Part shown: in pieces, positions 8,905 through 17,559 of the stretch | How the letters are laid out: the number at the start of each line of letters is the position of its first letter | How positions within the stretch are numbered: the first letter of the stretch is position 1 | Assembly (NCBI RefSeq): GCF_018221465.1 | Contig: NZ_JAAIKR010000004.1 | Span: 124,001-188,000 of the forward strand | Direction of reading: 5' to 3' | Length of the DNA: 64,000 nucleotides | Origin: Shewanella intestini | GTDB taxonomy: Bacteria; Pseudomonadota; Gammaproteobacteria; Enterobacterales; Shewanellaceae | Translations under genes and position numbers: made by a program | Notes under the pieces: model-generated | Told to the model about the DNA's origin: nothing | The model's database searches: none | Seen by the model: the letters and a program-made list of their open reading frames with translations, nothing else

Positions 8905-9445
8905 TTGATATCCAATTATAGTAAAGAAGGTTGGATTTTGAGTGCAATCATTGATGCGTTTGTGCTATTGGTTGCCATATCTGTATATGGTCTTTAATTG
9001 CTTCAATATCACTTTGGTTCATTACCTAACTACCACCTAAAAACACGCTAGGTAGCAATGCGTCATTGTATGAATAAGTCGAGCTGTTAAAGGTCCATCT
9101 ACTTTCGTTATGGGTTTATAACGTATTGCGCTATGCAGCTAGAGTTCACAAAATCCTTTTGTTTTGAAAATTATAGTTGTTATTTTTTTAACTGCTTGAT
9201 TTGTTTAATTGAATGGTGTGACTTTTAGCATCAATAACCATACCAAGCCGAGATAGCGAGGCGTGGAGAAGACATTCATAAATCAAAGAGGGGCAAGAGT
9301 GCAACATTCGGGTTTAAGCAGACCTGTTTATGTTGATACCAACGCTGGGGGTCGTTGATAGCTGCATTTGCACTCTTGCCAAAAGCTTTTGTTTGACGCA
9401 ACTGTATTCGGGTGAAACTTATTTATCGTTAGCGATATAGCCGAT
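8905..9445. other. Gene-poor patch with coding-like fragments and an inverted repeat
   Basis: About 540 bp with no full-length gene. On the minus strand there is a 24-codon ORF (9022-8948) preceded by AGG, a stop-free stretch near 9420-9285 with protein-like composition, and a 24-codon ORF beginning MNVFSTPRYLG just downstream of it. A perfect 13-bp inverted repeat spans 9292-9380 and is listed separately. Confidence 0.4.
9292..9380. repeat. 13-bp perfect inverted repeat enclosing a smaller hairpin
   Basis: GGCAAGAGTGCAA (9292-9304) is the exact reverse complement of TTGCACTCTTGCC (9368-9380). The 63-nt interior contains CAACG/CGTTG (about 9340-9357) and two direct copies of GTTGATA. There is no obvious target-site duplication at the ends. 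It could be a structured RNA, a relic mobile-element end or a recombination site. Confidence 0.6.
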
Positions 9446-9691
9446 TTATTGTTGTAAGTGGCTAAGCTGTTTGTTCAAGTGAGCTAACTTTTGTTGTAAC
9501 AGCGCTATTTCACCGATGATGTCATCTTGCTGTTTACATTTTGAGCTTTGTGATGCTTTAATCCATTGGTAGATCTTTTTAGCAGAAATACCATGTTCTT
9601 TAGCAACTTGAGACAATAATTTATTGTGCTCAGTCACTTCTAAAATTATCCATTGTTTAAATGAGCTTGGTTTATTATTAAGGTCATTCAT
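9446..9691 (-). CDS. Small helix-turn-helix/coiled-coil protein (transposase OrfA-like)
   Basis: An 81-residue protein. The ATG at 9689-9691 is chosen because AAGGAG lies 7-8 nt upstream; a longer frame starting at 9733 lacks such a site. Residues about 10-45 (FKQWIILEVTEHNKLLSQVAKEHGISAKKIYQWIK) resemble the helix-turn-helix of IS3-type OrfA transposase subunits, followed by a leucine/glutamine-rich coiled coil to the C-terminus. There is no OrfB and no intact IS ends, so it is either an IS relic or a domesticated regulator. It lies 28 nt after a 46-residue gene with which it probably forms an operon. Confidence 0.6.
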   Translation of the reverse strand: MNDLNNKPSSFKQWIILEVTEHNKLLSQVAKEHGISAKKIYQWIKASQSSKCKQQDDIIGEIALLQQKLAHLNKQLSHLQQ

Positions 9692-9719
9692 CGCGTGCTC
9701 CTTCAATTTGCTCAATACC

Positions 9720-9860
9720 CTATGATTCGACATCCCAGATACTTAAACCAAGATGACGATAGAACTGTTGTTGCTGACACCAATAATTTTTGGTTTGCGA
9801 GCTCAGTTTGCTAAGCATTAAGGAAAGTGGGGTTCGTTGAGTTAATTTAGTGGCTTTCAT
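9720..9860 (-). CDS. Hypothetical 46-residue protein upstream of the HTH gene
   Basis: Begins MKATKLTQRTPLSLMLSK at the ATG 9858-9860, chosen for the AAGGAA ribosome-binding site 6-8 nt upstream; a TTG at 9941 extends the frame but coincides with a promoter -35 element. It ends GLSIWDVES. No domain is recognised; the basic, Gln-rich sequence could pack against or bind nucleic acid. It is followed by the 81-residue HTH gene on the same strand. Confidence 0.5.
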   Translation of the reverse strand: MKATKLTQRTPLSLMLSKLSSQTKNYWCQQQQFYRHLGLSIWDVES

Positions 9861-9894
9861 CAAACATTCCTTCTTGTTCATTAATGATAAACGT

Positions 9895-9941
9895 ACATAC
9901 CTCTTTATGGGTATGTTATTGCTATGGAATTTTTGTGCCAA
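9895..9941 (-). promoter_or_regulatory. Promoter overlapped by a 7-bp dyad (putative operator)
   Basis: On the minus strand TTGGCA (9941-9936), a 17-bp spacer and TAACAT (9918-9913) form a good sigma-70 promoter. A perfect inverted repeat ACATACC (9895-9901)/GGTATGT (9910-9916) covers the end of the -10 element and the predicted transcription start near 9906. Such placement is typical of a repressor operator. It would control the two small genes at 9860-9446. Confidence 0.55.
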
Positions 9942-10014
9942 ACTAAATATATTATTTTATTGTTTTTTATCAGAGGGTTAATTTGCTCAATTAAAATGAG
10001 CATGATGACTAAGG

Positions 10015-10045
10015 CCCCAAAATAGTGCGGGTGCACTATTTTTGG
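10015..10045. terminator. Terminator beyond mgtE
   Basis: CCAAAATAGTGC (10017-10028), loop GGGT, GCACTATTTTTGG (10033-10045). A-rich on one side and T-rich on the other, so it could act in both directions; it lies 56 bp past the mgtE stop. Confidence 0.7.
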
Positions 10046-10100
10046 TGCTTAGTATTTGGCGGATGTGATTGAACAGATGTGATGAGACTTGGTTAAACCG

Positions 10101-11462
10101 TTACATTAAAAAGGCTGTTGCCAAGCCTAAGAATGCAAATAAACCGATAACGTCAGTGACGGTGGTTAATACCATGCCGCCAGCAAGTGCAGGGTCAATA
10201 TTGAGGCGTTTTAAGATGAGCGGAATTGCCGCTCCGGCTAAGCCCGCAACCGTCATATTAATTAGCATTGCACCGCCAATAAGGCCTGCTAAGGCAATAT
10301 CACTTTTCCATAACCATACCGCGAAAAATACCAGTATGGCCCACATAATGCCATTTAAGCAGCCGATAGCAAGCTCTTTACCGATAAGCCAACGAGAGTT
10401 ACTTTGACCAATATGACCAAGGGCAATACCGCGGATCACTAAGGCCAAGGTTTGGTTGCCTGCAACGCCCCCCATACTGGGCACAATGGTCATTAAAATT
10501 GCGATAGTGGCAAATTGTTCAAGGGTGTGTTCAAACATATTACTGACGGAGGCGGCCAGTAATGCAGCAAATAAATTGATCGTTAACCATACTGAGCGGC
10601 GAAAAGTGCTTTTAACTACAGGGCCAAAAGTGTCTTCATCATCATCCATACCTGCCATTCCCATCATGGAATGTTCAGCATTTTCGCGGATCACATCGAC
10701 TACATCATCAATGGTAATTCGCCCGAGTAATTTGGCGTCGTCATCAACAATAGGAGCCGAAACCCAGTCGTGGCGTTCAAATAGTTGGGCAACCTCATTT
10801 GCTGGCATGTTGGCAGGAATGCTCTCTAATTCGACATCCATAACCGCGCGAACGGTTTCACTGGGGTTACAGGTGAGTAGATCTGCTAACCTGACTCCAC
10901 CTAATACTCGGTCTTGACGGTCAACAACATACAGCATGTCGGTAGTTTCAGGTAGGTGACCGCGTTGACGTAAATAGCGCAAAATGACATCGATATTGAC
11001 ATCAGGTCGTAAGGTTACTGTATCAGTATTCATAATACTGCCAGCGGTGTCGTCAGGGTAACTTAGTGCTTGTTCAACACGATGACGATCTTGACTGGTC
11101 ATTGACTGCAACACTTGTAAATAAACCGTATCAGGCAAGGAACGAAGAATATAGGCAAGGTCGTCGGTATCCATTCCGGCCGTGGCTTGGGCAAGGCGTT
11201 CTGGTGTCATGCTGCTAATTAATGAGTCTTTTAGCTCTTCACCGAGTTCTTCTAATACTTCACCGGCTTGTTCTTGATCGATAAGTTGCCACAATACTTG
11301 TCGGCTACGAGGGGGGGAGGATTCTAAGATTAATGCAACATCAGAAGGCGCCATGTCATGCAGCATATTTCTGACATGAACAAACATGCCACTACTGAGC
11401 GCTTGGGTGAGTTTTGTGAGTCTTTGTTCTGTTAACTCAGCATCTAATACTTCGATACCCAT
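10101..11462 (-). CDS. mgtE: Magnesium transporter MgtE
   Basis: A 453-residue Mg2+ channel/transporter of the inner membrane. The order of domains is typical: an N-terminal superhelical MgtE_N domain (about 25-130), a CBS pair (about 135-255, including SIMNTDTVTLRPDV and LLGRITIDDVVDVI), a connecting helix, then five membrane helices (about 285-450) with the conserved PSMGGVAGNQTLALVIRG and LAGGMVLTTVTDVIGLFAF segments that line the pore. The cytosolic domains close the channel when Mg2+ is abundant. It is 95 bp downstream of npr on the same strand and may be partly cotranscribed. No Mg2+ riboswitch is seen. Confidence 0.95.
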   Translation of the reverse strand: MGIEVLDAELTEQRLTKLTQALSSGMFVHVRNMLHDMAPSDVALILESSPPRSRQVLWQLIDQEQAGEVLEELGEELKDSLISSMTPERLAQATAGMDTDDLAYILRSLPDTVYLQVLQSMTSQDRHRVEQALSYPDDTAGSIMNTDTVTLRPDVNIDVILRYLRQRGHLPETTDMLYVVDRQDRVLGGVRLADLLTCNPSETVRAVMDVELESIPANMPANEVAQLFERHDWVSAPIVDDDAKLLGRITIDDVVDVIRENAEHSMMGMAGMDDDEDTFGPVVKSTFRRSVWLTINLFAALLAASVSNMFEHTLEQFATIAILMTIVPSMGGVAGNQTLALVIRGIALGHIGQSNSRWLIGKELAIGCLNGIMWAILVFFAVWLWKSDIALAGLIGGAMLINMTVAGLAGAAIPLILKRLNIDPALAGGMVLTTVTDVIGLFAFLGLATAFLM

Positions 11463-11558
11463 TGATAGACCCTTGCAAGAATATTATGTGCTAATGGTAG
11501 CTTAACAAATACGGCATCACTAAAAGTTTTTAAGATTCGGGTGTTTATCGGTATTTAC

Positions 11559-11828
11559 TTAACAACTTTCTTCAAATTTTGCATCAATTAAGGCACTTAT
11601 TGCATCAAGCGCGGTTTGGGCATCTTGCCCTTGAGCATTGAGGGTGATGGTTTTGCCAAAACTGCTTTCTAACATCAGAATGCCAAGTACGCTGGCGGCA
11701 CTGGCTTGTTTGTTGCCTTGATGCAAGGTGACTTGAGCATCAAAAGTGGCGGCGAGAGTAGCCAGTTTCGTTGCCGCTCGAGCATGCAAACCGAGTTTGT
11801 TAGAAATCGTGACCTGGCGTTGCAACAT
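11559..11828 (-). CDS. ptsO: Nitrogen-PTS phosphocarrier NPr (HPr family)
   Basis: An 89-residue HPr-like protein. The phosphorylation site is His15 in GLHARAA, and the SAASVLGILML segment corresponds to the second HPr motif. It accepts phosphate from EI-Ntr and passes it to PtsN, encoded two genes upstream. It is the last of the rpoN-hpf-ptsN-rapZ-npr set, 26 bp after rapZ, in the same order as in E. coli. The context distinguishes it from the sugar-PTS HPr. Confidence 0.93.
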   Translation of the reverse strand: MLQRQVTISNKLGLHARAATKLATLAATFDAQVTLHQGNKQASAASVLGILMLESSFGKTITLNAQGQDAQTALDAISALIDAKFEESC

Positions 11829-11854
11829 AAAGCGGTTCTCGCGATAACGTGGAT

Positions 11855-12724
11855 TTATTTGTGGCTGTGACTGCCATTTTTATTTAGTTCTCTATGCTGG
11901 GCATTAATGCGGTGCTTTAGATGGGTCTTTAAGCGTTTGGCAATTTGCTCTGCGATATAAACCGAGCGATGTTGGCCACCGGTGCAGCCAATGGCAATGG
12001 TCACATAACTGCGATTATTGCGCTCTAAATGTGGCATCCAAGTGTCAAAAAAGTTTTCAATTTGCCAAATGAATTTGTTTACTTGCGCCTGGCGGCCTAA
12101 AAACTCTTGTACTGGCATATCGAGTCCGGTTAGCGGACGTAGTGCCGGTTCCCAATGTGGGTTTGGTAAAAAACGGACATCAAACATAAAATCAGCTTCT
12201 TTAGGCATACCGTGTTTAAAGCCAAAAGATTCGATATTAATCACGAGCTCTTTATCTACGCTGCCCAGTAATATTTCACGTACTTTGTCGCTCAGTTGGT
12301 AAATATTTAATTCTGAGGTATCGATGTAATGATCAACAATTTTAGATACGGGCTCTAGCAGTTTTCCTTCTTCGATAATGGCTTCTTGCAGTGATAGTTG
12401 GTTTTTAGAAAGCGGATGTAAACGCCGGGTTTCGCTATAACGTTTAAGGATGACTTGGTCATCGGCGTTGAGATAAAAACTAACGATTTCAATGACACTA
12501 GCCGCTTGCTCAAGTTGTGCTTTAAGCTCTTTGCTTTGCTCTTCAATGTTACGGACATCAACACTGATAGCAATAAACTCATGTGTCCCTTTTAGTTGCT
12601 CTAATAAGGTATTAATTAGTGGAATAGGAAGGTTGTCGACACAATAATAACCAAGGTCTTCAAGTACCCTAAGTGCGACTGACTTTCCTGAACCTGAACG
12701 ACCTGAGACGATGACAAGTTTCAT
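11855..12724 (-). CDS. rapZ: RNase adapter protein RapZ
   Basis: A 289-residue P-loop protein with Walker A GRSGSGKS (8-15) and the C-terminal [17 protein letters not shown] segment characteristic of the YvcJ/RapZ family. In E. coli RapZ senses glucosamine-6-phosphate and delivers the sRNA GlmZ to RNase E, thereby controlling glmS. Its start overlaps the ptsN stop by 4 bp (ATGA), indicating translational coupling. Length matches E. coli (284). Whether a GlmZ partner exists here cannot be seen in this window. Confidence 0.95.
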   Translation of the reverse strand: MKLVIVSGRSGSGKSVALRVLEDLGYYCVDNLPIPLINTLLEQLKGTHEFIAISVDVRNIEEQSKELKAQLEQAASVIEIVSFYLNADDQVILKRYSETRRLHPLSKNQLSLQEAIIEEGKLLEPVSKIVDHYIDTSELNIYQLSDKVREILLGSVDKELVINIESFGFKHGMPKEADFMFDVRFLPNPHWEPALRPLTGLDMPVQEFLGRQAQVNKFIWQIENFFDTWMPHLERNNRSYVTIAIGCTGGQHRSVYIAEQIAKRLKTHLKHRINAQHRELNKNGSHSHK

Positions 12725-13164
12725 TGTGTAATGACCTGATAGAGTTCGCTATCATCTTGTGATTTACGAAGCTGCTTGAGTATAAGTTTATCACTTAGCT
12801 TTTCTGCCATTGCTGCCAAGGTTGCTAAATGTTGCTGACATTGATCTTTGGGTACCAGTAGGGCGAAGAGTAAATCGACCGGTTTGTCATCAATGGCGTC
12901 AAATGTGATAGGTTCATCACATTTGATAAATACGGCAATGGGTTGCTCAATTTGGTCTAAACGACCATGTGGAATTGCAATGCCATTGCCGATACCTGTA
13001 CTGCCCTTTTTTTCTCTCGCAACAAGGCTTTCAAAAATTGCTTGCGAAGATAGGGTTGGGTGATGGAAAGCGACCATGTCACTGATGAGTTCCAATACCT
13101 TTTTTTTACTGCCCGGAGTGGCACAGGTGGTGCATTCCGGCTGCAGGATGGTGCTTATTTCCAT
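12721..13164 (-). CDS. ptsN: Nitrogen regulatory PTS EIIA component
   Basis: A 147-residue EIIA-Ntr protein of the fructose/mannitol EIIA fold. The phosphorylated residue is His66 in [11 protein letters not shown]. In enterobacteria it regulates potassium transport and sensor kinases according to its phosphorylation state. The N-terminal extension holds two cysteines (C11, C14) that I have not seen described. It starts 2 bp after hpf and overlaps rapZ by 4 bp. Confidence 0.94.
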   Translation of the reverse strand: MEISTILQPECTTCATPGSKKKVLELISDMVAFHHPTLSSQAIFESLVAREKKGSTGIGNGIAIPHGRLDQIEQPIAVFIKCDEPITFDAIDDKPVDLLFALLVPKDQCQQHLATLAAMAEKLSDKLILKQLRKSQDDSELYQVITQ

Positions 13165-13166
13165 CG

Positions 13167-13454
13167 TTAATGTTTTGTCAGTTTCTCTTTATGTTTAATT
13201 ACCTGACGATCGAGTTTATTCATCAGAGAGTCAATGGCGGTGTACATATCATTGTTTTGTGAGGTCGCAAAAACCTCACTACCGTTTAAGCTAATTTTGG
13301 CTTCGGCGATGTGCTGTTGCTTGTCAACATTTAGTATGACCTGCACATTATTGATCTGATCGAAATGTCGTTCAAGCTTTGAGAATTTGCTGTTAACAAA
13401 ATCTCGCAATGAATCGGTGATATCAATATGGTGCCCTGTTAGGTTAATTTGCAT
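13167..13454 (-). CDS. hpf: Ribosome hibernation promoting factor (short form)
   Basis: A 95-residue protein starting MQINLTGHHIDITDSLRDFV, typical of the short HPF/YfiA family. It binds the 30S decoding region and, in E. coli, promotes 100S dimer formation with RMF in stationary phase. The beta-alpha-beta-beta-beta-alpha fold and the C-terminal KLDRQVIKHKEKLTKH helix are present; there is no long-form C-terminal dimerisation domain. It lies 26 bp after rpoN in the conserved order. Confidence 0.95.
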   Translation of the reverse strand: MQINLTGHHIDITDSLRDFVNSKFSKLERHFDQINNVQVILNVDKQQHIAEAKISLNGSEVFATSQNNDMYTAIDSLMNKLDRQVIKHKEKLTKH

Positions 13455-13480
13455 ATGTCGTCCTCCAGTGTTGAGTATGT

Positions 13481-14974
13481 TTATAAACTCTTACGTTGAT
13501 TTGAGGGTGGAATAAGCATTGCTTCTCGATATTTTGCAATCGTACGGCGGGCAACATTAATCCCTTGTTCCGCTAAAAGTTGTGCTATTTTGCTGTCGCT
13601 TAATGGTTTTTTCTGATTTTCTGCCGCGACCAGTTTTTTAATAAATGCGCGAATGGCGGTTGATGAACATTCTCCGCCGTCATCGGTGCTGACATGGCTA
13701 GAAAAGAAGTATTTTAATTCAAATAATCCACGTGGGGTATGCATGTATTTTTGCGTGGTGACGCGTGAAATGGTCGATTCGTGCATTTCTACGGCTTCAG
13801 CAATGTCGTTGAGTACCATTGGTTTCATGGCTTCTTCGCCATATTCAAAGAAGCCTTGTTGAAACTGAACAATGCAGGTAGCGACTTTTAATAACGTGTC
13901 ATTACGGCTTTCTAAGCTTTTGATAAACCATTTTGCTTCTTGCAAATGCCCGCGAATAAACTGGCTGTCAGCTTGGCTTTTAGTGCTGCGCGCCATTGAT
14001 GCATAATGTTGATTAACCCCAACTTTCGGCATGTTGTCAGGGTTAAGCTCGACAACCCAGCGGCCGCTTTTCTTAAACACGGATACATCAGGTATGACGT
14101 ATTCATCTTCTGCAGGGGTTATCGCAGCGCCCGGGCGTGGATTAAGCGATTGAATTAAGTAAATTGCATCTCTTAATTCGTCCTCTTTTAGCTTAGTTTT
14201 ACGCATTAATAGTCTAAAGTCACGACCAGCAATAAGGTCTAAATAGTCCTTAATCAGCATTTTTGCGTTATCAATGTGCGGTGTGTCTTTTGAAAATTGT
14301 GCCAGTTGAATAAGTAAGCATTCACTGAGGTCGCGCGCTGCAACGCCAATGGGGTCAAAATGTTGAATGCGCTTTAGTACCGCTTCAACTTCATCAAGTT
14401 CAACGTCTTCATCACCCATTGCATGTAAAATATCGTCAGCAGTTTGGGTGAGATAACCGGTGTCATCAATCGCATCAATAATGGCCGTTGCAATGGCGAG
14501 GTCGGTGTCAGAGAAAGGCGTAAGATTTTTTTGCCACTCTAAATGCTCGTATAAACCAACCGTGGTTTCACCTTGAAATGGCATGTCGTCTTCACGCATG
14601 CCAGCACTGCTTGCTCCTGAGCTTGGTGCTGACGAGGCGGTGTACATTTCATCCCATGTGGTGTCCATTGGAAGATCTTCTGGCATGGCATCTTTTGACA
14701 GTGATTCGCCAATATCGATATCTGAGGTGTCTTTTTCTTTTACGGCTTGGTTCGCTTCACTGAAGTCGGTGTCTGATTGGTTTTTATTTTCTTTAGCTGC
14801 TTCAGTAGCATCGTAAAAATCTTCTTCTAACTCGAGTAATGGATTGGAATCCAATGCTTGTTGAATTTCTTGTTGAAGCTCTAATGAAGACAGCTGCAAT
14901 AAGCGAATGGCTTGTTGCAGTTGTGGGGTCATTGTCAGGTGTTGACCCATTTTGAGCTGGAGTGACGCTTTCAT
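13481..14974 (-). CDS. rpoN: RNA polymerase sigma-54 factor
   Basis: A 497-residue sigma-54. Region I is Gln- and Leu-rich ([20 protein letters not shown]), followed by an acidic linker (about 50-115), the core-binding region, the helix-turn-helix region that recognises the -12 element, and the RpoN box [10 protein letters not shown] (about 474-483) that binds the -24 element. It directs activator-dependent transcription for nitrogen, flagella and stress functions. It follows lptB by 123 bp and precedes hpf. A candidate target promoter occurs in this window near 50652. Confidence 0.97.
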   Translation of the reverse strand: MKASLQLKMGQHLTMTPQLQQAIRLLQLSSLELQQEIQQALDSNPLLELEEDFYDATEAAKENKNQSDTDFSEANQAVKEKDTSDIDIGESLSKDAMPEDLPMDTTWDEMYTASSAPSSGASSAGMREDDMPFQGETTVGLYEHLEWQKNLTPFSDTDLAIATAIIDAIDDTGYLTQTADDILHAMGDEDVELDEVEAVLKRIQHFDPIGVAARDLSECLLIQLAQFSKDTPHIDNAKMLIKDYLDLIAGRDFRLLMRKTKLKEDELRDAIYLIQSLNPRPGAAITPAEDEYVIPDVSVFKKSGRWVVELNPDNMPKVGVNQHYASMARSTKSQADSQFIRGHLQEAKWFIKSLESRNDTLLKVATCIVQFQQGFFEYGEEAMKPMVLNDIAEAVEMHESTISRVTTQKYMHTPRGLFELKYFFSSHVSTDDGGECSSTAIRAFIKKLVAAENQKKPLSDSKIAQLLAEQGINVARRTIAKYREAMLIPPSNQRKSL

Positions 14975-15097
14975 TTACCACTTATCCCTAGGTATCGTTA
15001 AGAGACACACTTTTCGATGCCGACGACTGATAATTAGATTCTTTTACATGCGTTTATCTAATTTCAGCGTCGTGATTAAATCATTAAACGCCAATAA

Positions 15098-15832
15098 CTA
15101 TAGCTTGAATTGTTCACCTAAGTATACCGCTCGAACCTGTTGATCACTTAAGATCTCATCTGGGGTTCCTTCAGCAATCAAATTACCTTGGCTTACGATA
15201 TAAGCGCGTTCGCATACATCAAGTGTCTCGCGTACATTGTGGTCAGTAATGAGGACGCCTAAACCACGGGTTTTTAATTGTTGAATAATCTTTTTAATGT
15301 CGATGACGGAAATGGGGTCGACACCGGCAAAAGGTTCATCTAATAAAATAAATTTTGGATTGGCAGCCAGTGCTCGTGCAATTTCAACGCGGCGACGTTC
15401 ACCACCTGATAATGCCATACCTTGACTGTCACGTATGTGAGTAATATGGAATTCTTCTAGTAAATGTTCCAGCTCTTCAACGCGTTGATCTTTTGACAAT
15501 TCTGAACGTGTTTGTAGCACGGCCATAATGTTGTCATGTACGGTAAGCTTACGGAAAATACTGGCTTCTTGCGGCAAGTATCCAATACCTTTGCGCGCGC
15601 GTAAATGCATTGGATCTGAGGTTAAATCGTCGCGGTTGATTAAAATGCGGCCATGATCGCTTTTGACTAAGCCAACAACCATATAAAACGTGGTGGTTTT
15701 ACCAGCGCCATTAGGGCCAAGTAACCCTACGATTTGCCCTGTAGTGACCGATAAGCTGACATCTTTAACAACTTGGCGATTTTTATAACTCTTAGCCAGG
15801 TTTTCAGCCGTTAAAGTGATTTGCTCTGTCAT
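15098..15832 (-). CDS. lptB: LPS export ABC transporter ATPase
   Basis: A 244-residue ATPase that powers extraction of LPS from the inner membrane through LptFG. Walker A is [10 protein letters not shown] (about 39-48), the signature motif is [15 protein letters not shown] (about 141-155), Walker B is [13 protein letters not shown] and the switch His lies in ITDHNVRE. Length is close to E. coli LptB (241). The start overlaps the lptA stop by 4 bp. LptF and LptG are not in this window. Confidence 0.97.
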   Translation of the reverse strand: MTEQITLTAENLAKSYKNRQVVKDVSLSVTTGQIVGLLGPNGAGKTTTFYMVVGLVKSDHGRILINRDDLTSDPMHLRARKGIGYLPQEASIFRKLTVHDNIMAVLQTRSELSKDQRVEELEHLLEEFHITHIRDSQGMALSGGERRRVEIARALAANPKFILLDEPFAGVDPISVIDIKKIIQQLKTRGLGVLITDHNVRETLDVCERAYIVSQGNLIAEGTPDEILSDQQVRAVYLGEQFKL

Positions 15833-16467
15833 TGATTTCCCTGCTCATTATTCTGGTTTGAAACGTCAGCGGTAACGGGTTTTGCTGGCTGTTCAGTCGG
15901 TTGTTGCTGTGGTTTATTTTGTTGATTTTCAGTTGTATCGTCAGGCTGCTCTTGGAAGTTTTCAGGCTGAATAATGGTAATCACTCGTCCATCGCCTTTA
16001 CTTTGAGCAATCAATTCTTGCTTGTTAATGTTGTACTGAATCAAATTACCGGTGACTTGGCTGCCCGCCTGGTCTAATTTAGCATTGCCTGTGAGGGTCA
16101 GCGTTGTGGTAGCAAGGTCATAACGCACTTCAGAAGCACTCGCTGTTCCCACTTGGCCGTCATCGAGTTCTTGTGAAAAAGTGGCTGGTGTTCCTGTTGC
16201 TACTAATGTTTTAGTCACTGAGTTTTCAGAGGTGAATGCGCGCAGTTCGTCGGCATTGATATTAATGCTGCCTTGCGAGACATTAACTGGGCCAAAGAAA
16301 ATAATTTGGTTATTTTTTATGTCGGCTTTTTGGCTCACTGCGCTAATTTTGACTTGTTGTTGTAAGTCACCTTGTTTGGCTTGAGCGGGCAAGGTGGCTA
16401 GTCCAGTTAGTGCGATGGACAACAATACTGTAGTCAATGACAGTTTGTTAGATTTAACGTGGCTCAT
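15829..16467 (-). CDS. lptA: Periplasmic LPS transport protein LptA
   Basis: A 212-residue periplasmic bridge protein. I take the ATG at 16465-16467, preceded by AAGGAA; an upstream in-frame Met at 16488 lacks a site. Signal peptide about 1-31 (ends PAQA). The OstA/LptA beta-jellyroll domain covers about 40-155 ([20 protein letters not shown]). The C-terminal 45 residues are Gln/Pro-rich low complexity, longer than in E. coli LptA. It overlaps the end of lptC by 14 bp and lptB by 4 bp. Confidence 0.93.
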   Translation of the reverse strand: MSHVKSNKLSLTTVLLSIALTGLATLPAQAKQGDLQQQVKISAVSQKADIKNNQIIFFGPVNVSQGSININADELRAFTSENSVTKTLVATGTPATFSQELDDGQVGTASASEVRYDLATTTLTLTGNAKLDQAGSQVTGNLIQYNINKQELIAQSKGDGRVITIIQPENFQEQPDDTTENQQNKPQQQPTEQPAKPVTADVSNQNNEQGNQ

Positions 16468-17014
16468 AAATTCCTTGTACCTGTTCAAGTAGTGTAAGTT
16501 CTCGGGTGTTTAAGTCAGCATGAAGACCAATACCCTTAATTGAAAATCCATTACCATTAATAATGACCTGTTTAGATGAGGTACCTATTAAGGTGTTTAA
16601 GTCGAGCTGAATATATTGGGTTTTTAATGATTGCAATGGTTCGTTTACGTCGATTGCATCAATCAATACGTCATCAGATAAGGTGACTAACCCTGAGTCT
16701 TTATCTAGTTTGCCTTTGTTGGCACTGAGTCGCCATTGAGCTTGACCATCTTGTGGATAAACTAAATAGACCGGTTGGGTAAAATGAGTCATGTTAGTCG
16801 ACTCAAAATGTTCCATGTGTTTTGCTGTAACTTTACTGTCAACGATACCTTGTTCATTAAAGGTAATGGTTTTTAAGTTGTTAGCAATAAAGTCGGGGCG
16901 CTCTATAGATGTTCCTATTTGAGCTTGCTGGGCGTTGCGTTTAACTTGTACTTGCCAGTACAAGATGATCGCCGCACCAAAAAAAGCAATAATAGCCCAT
17001 GTTACTCGATTCAT
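16454..17014 (-). CDS. lptC: LPS transport protein LptC
   Basis: A 186-residue bitopic inner-membrane protein: one N-terminal helix (about 5-22) and a periplasmic jellyroll that receives LPS from LptB2FG and hands it to LptA. The sequence SKVTAKHMEHFESTNMTHF and the following Tyr/Pro region are typical of the DUF1239/LptC family. It overlaps kdsC by 4 bp and lptA by 14 bp, fitting stoichiometric, coupled production of the Lpt bridge. Confidence 0.92.
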   Translation of the reverse strand: MNRVTWAIIAFFGAAIILYWQVQVKRNAQQAQIGTSIERPDFIANNLKTITFNEQGIVDSKVTAKHMEHFESTNMTHFTQPVYLVYPQDGQAQWRLSANKGKLDKDSGLVTLSDDVLIDAIDVNEPLQSLKTQYIQLDLNTLIGTSSKQVIINGNGFSIKGIGLHADLNTRELTLLEQVQGIYEPR

Positions 17015-17559
17015 ATGCTCATTCCATGGGCATCGGCAAGTTTGTTTTGGCTTAATAAGATTAAGTCAGTGAGTTCACGCAGAGCGCCATGGCCGCCATT
17101 AATGCTGGTTGTCATGTCACAATGTGTCATAACAAATGGGTGACCGTCAGCAACGCAAACGGATAAACCGACGGCTTTCATGACCGGTAAATCCACCATA
17201 TCATCGCCAATATAGGCCACTTCATCAGGCGTGACGTTATATAGGTTAAGCAATTGCTCATAAGGGACAAATTTATTATCAACACCTTGGTAAATATGTG
17301 TCACTCCCAGGGCGGTCATACGTTGTTCAACGACGTTAGATTTACGCCCAGTGATCACCGCGACTTTAATACCACTCGTTAATAGCGAGCGAACGCCGTA
17401 GCCGTCGCGAGTATGGAAGGCTTTTAGTTCTTCGCCAGTATTACTTAAATAGATACGCCCGTCTGAAAATACACCGTCAACATCGCATATTAACAGCTTT
17501 ATTTTTTGTGCTTTTTGCCAGATAAGGTCTGAAACTGGGCCATATAATCCTTGTTGCAT
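17011..17559 (-). CDS. kdsC: 3-deoxy-D-manno-octulosonate 8-phosphate phosphatase
   Basis: A 182-residue HAD phosphatase that removes phosphate from Kdo-8-P to give Kdo for the LPS inner core. Motif I is DVDGVFSDG (about 26-34), motif II lies in VAVITGRKS, and motif III/IV in VAYIGDDMVDLPVM. The short cap-less form and length match E. coli KdsC (188). The start codon overlaps the kdsD stop (TAATG). Confidence 0.96.
   Translation of the reverse strand: MQQGLYGPVSDLIWQKAQKIKLLICDVDGVFSDGRIYLSNTGEELKAFHTRDGYGVRSLLTSGIKVAVITGRKSNVVEQRMTALGVTHIYQGVDNKFVPYEQLLNLYNVTPDEVAYIGDDMVDLPVMKAVGLSVCVADGHPFVMTHCDMTTSINGGHGALRELTDLILLSQNKLADAHGMSI

Noticed and set aside
9292-9380. Integron attC site
   Set aside because: The 13-bp arms do not show the paired RYYYAAC/GTTRRRY boxes, and there is no integrase or cassette array nearby.
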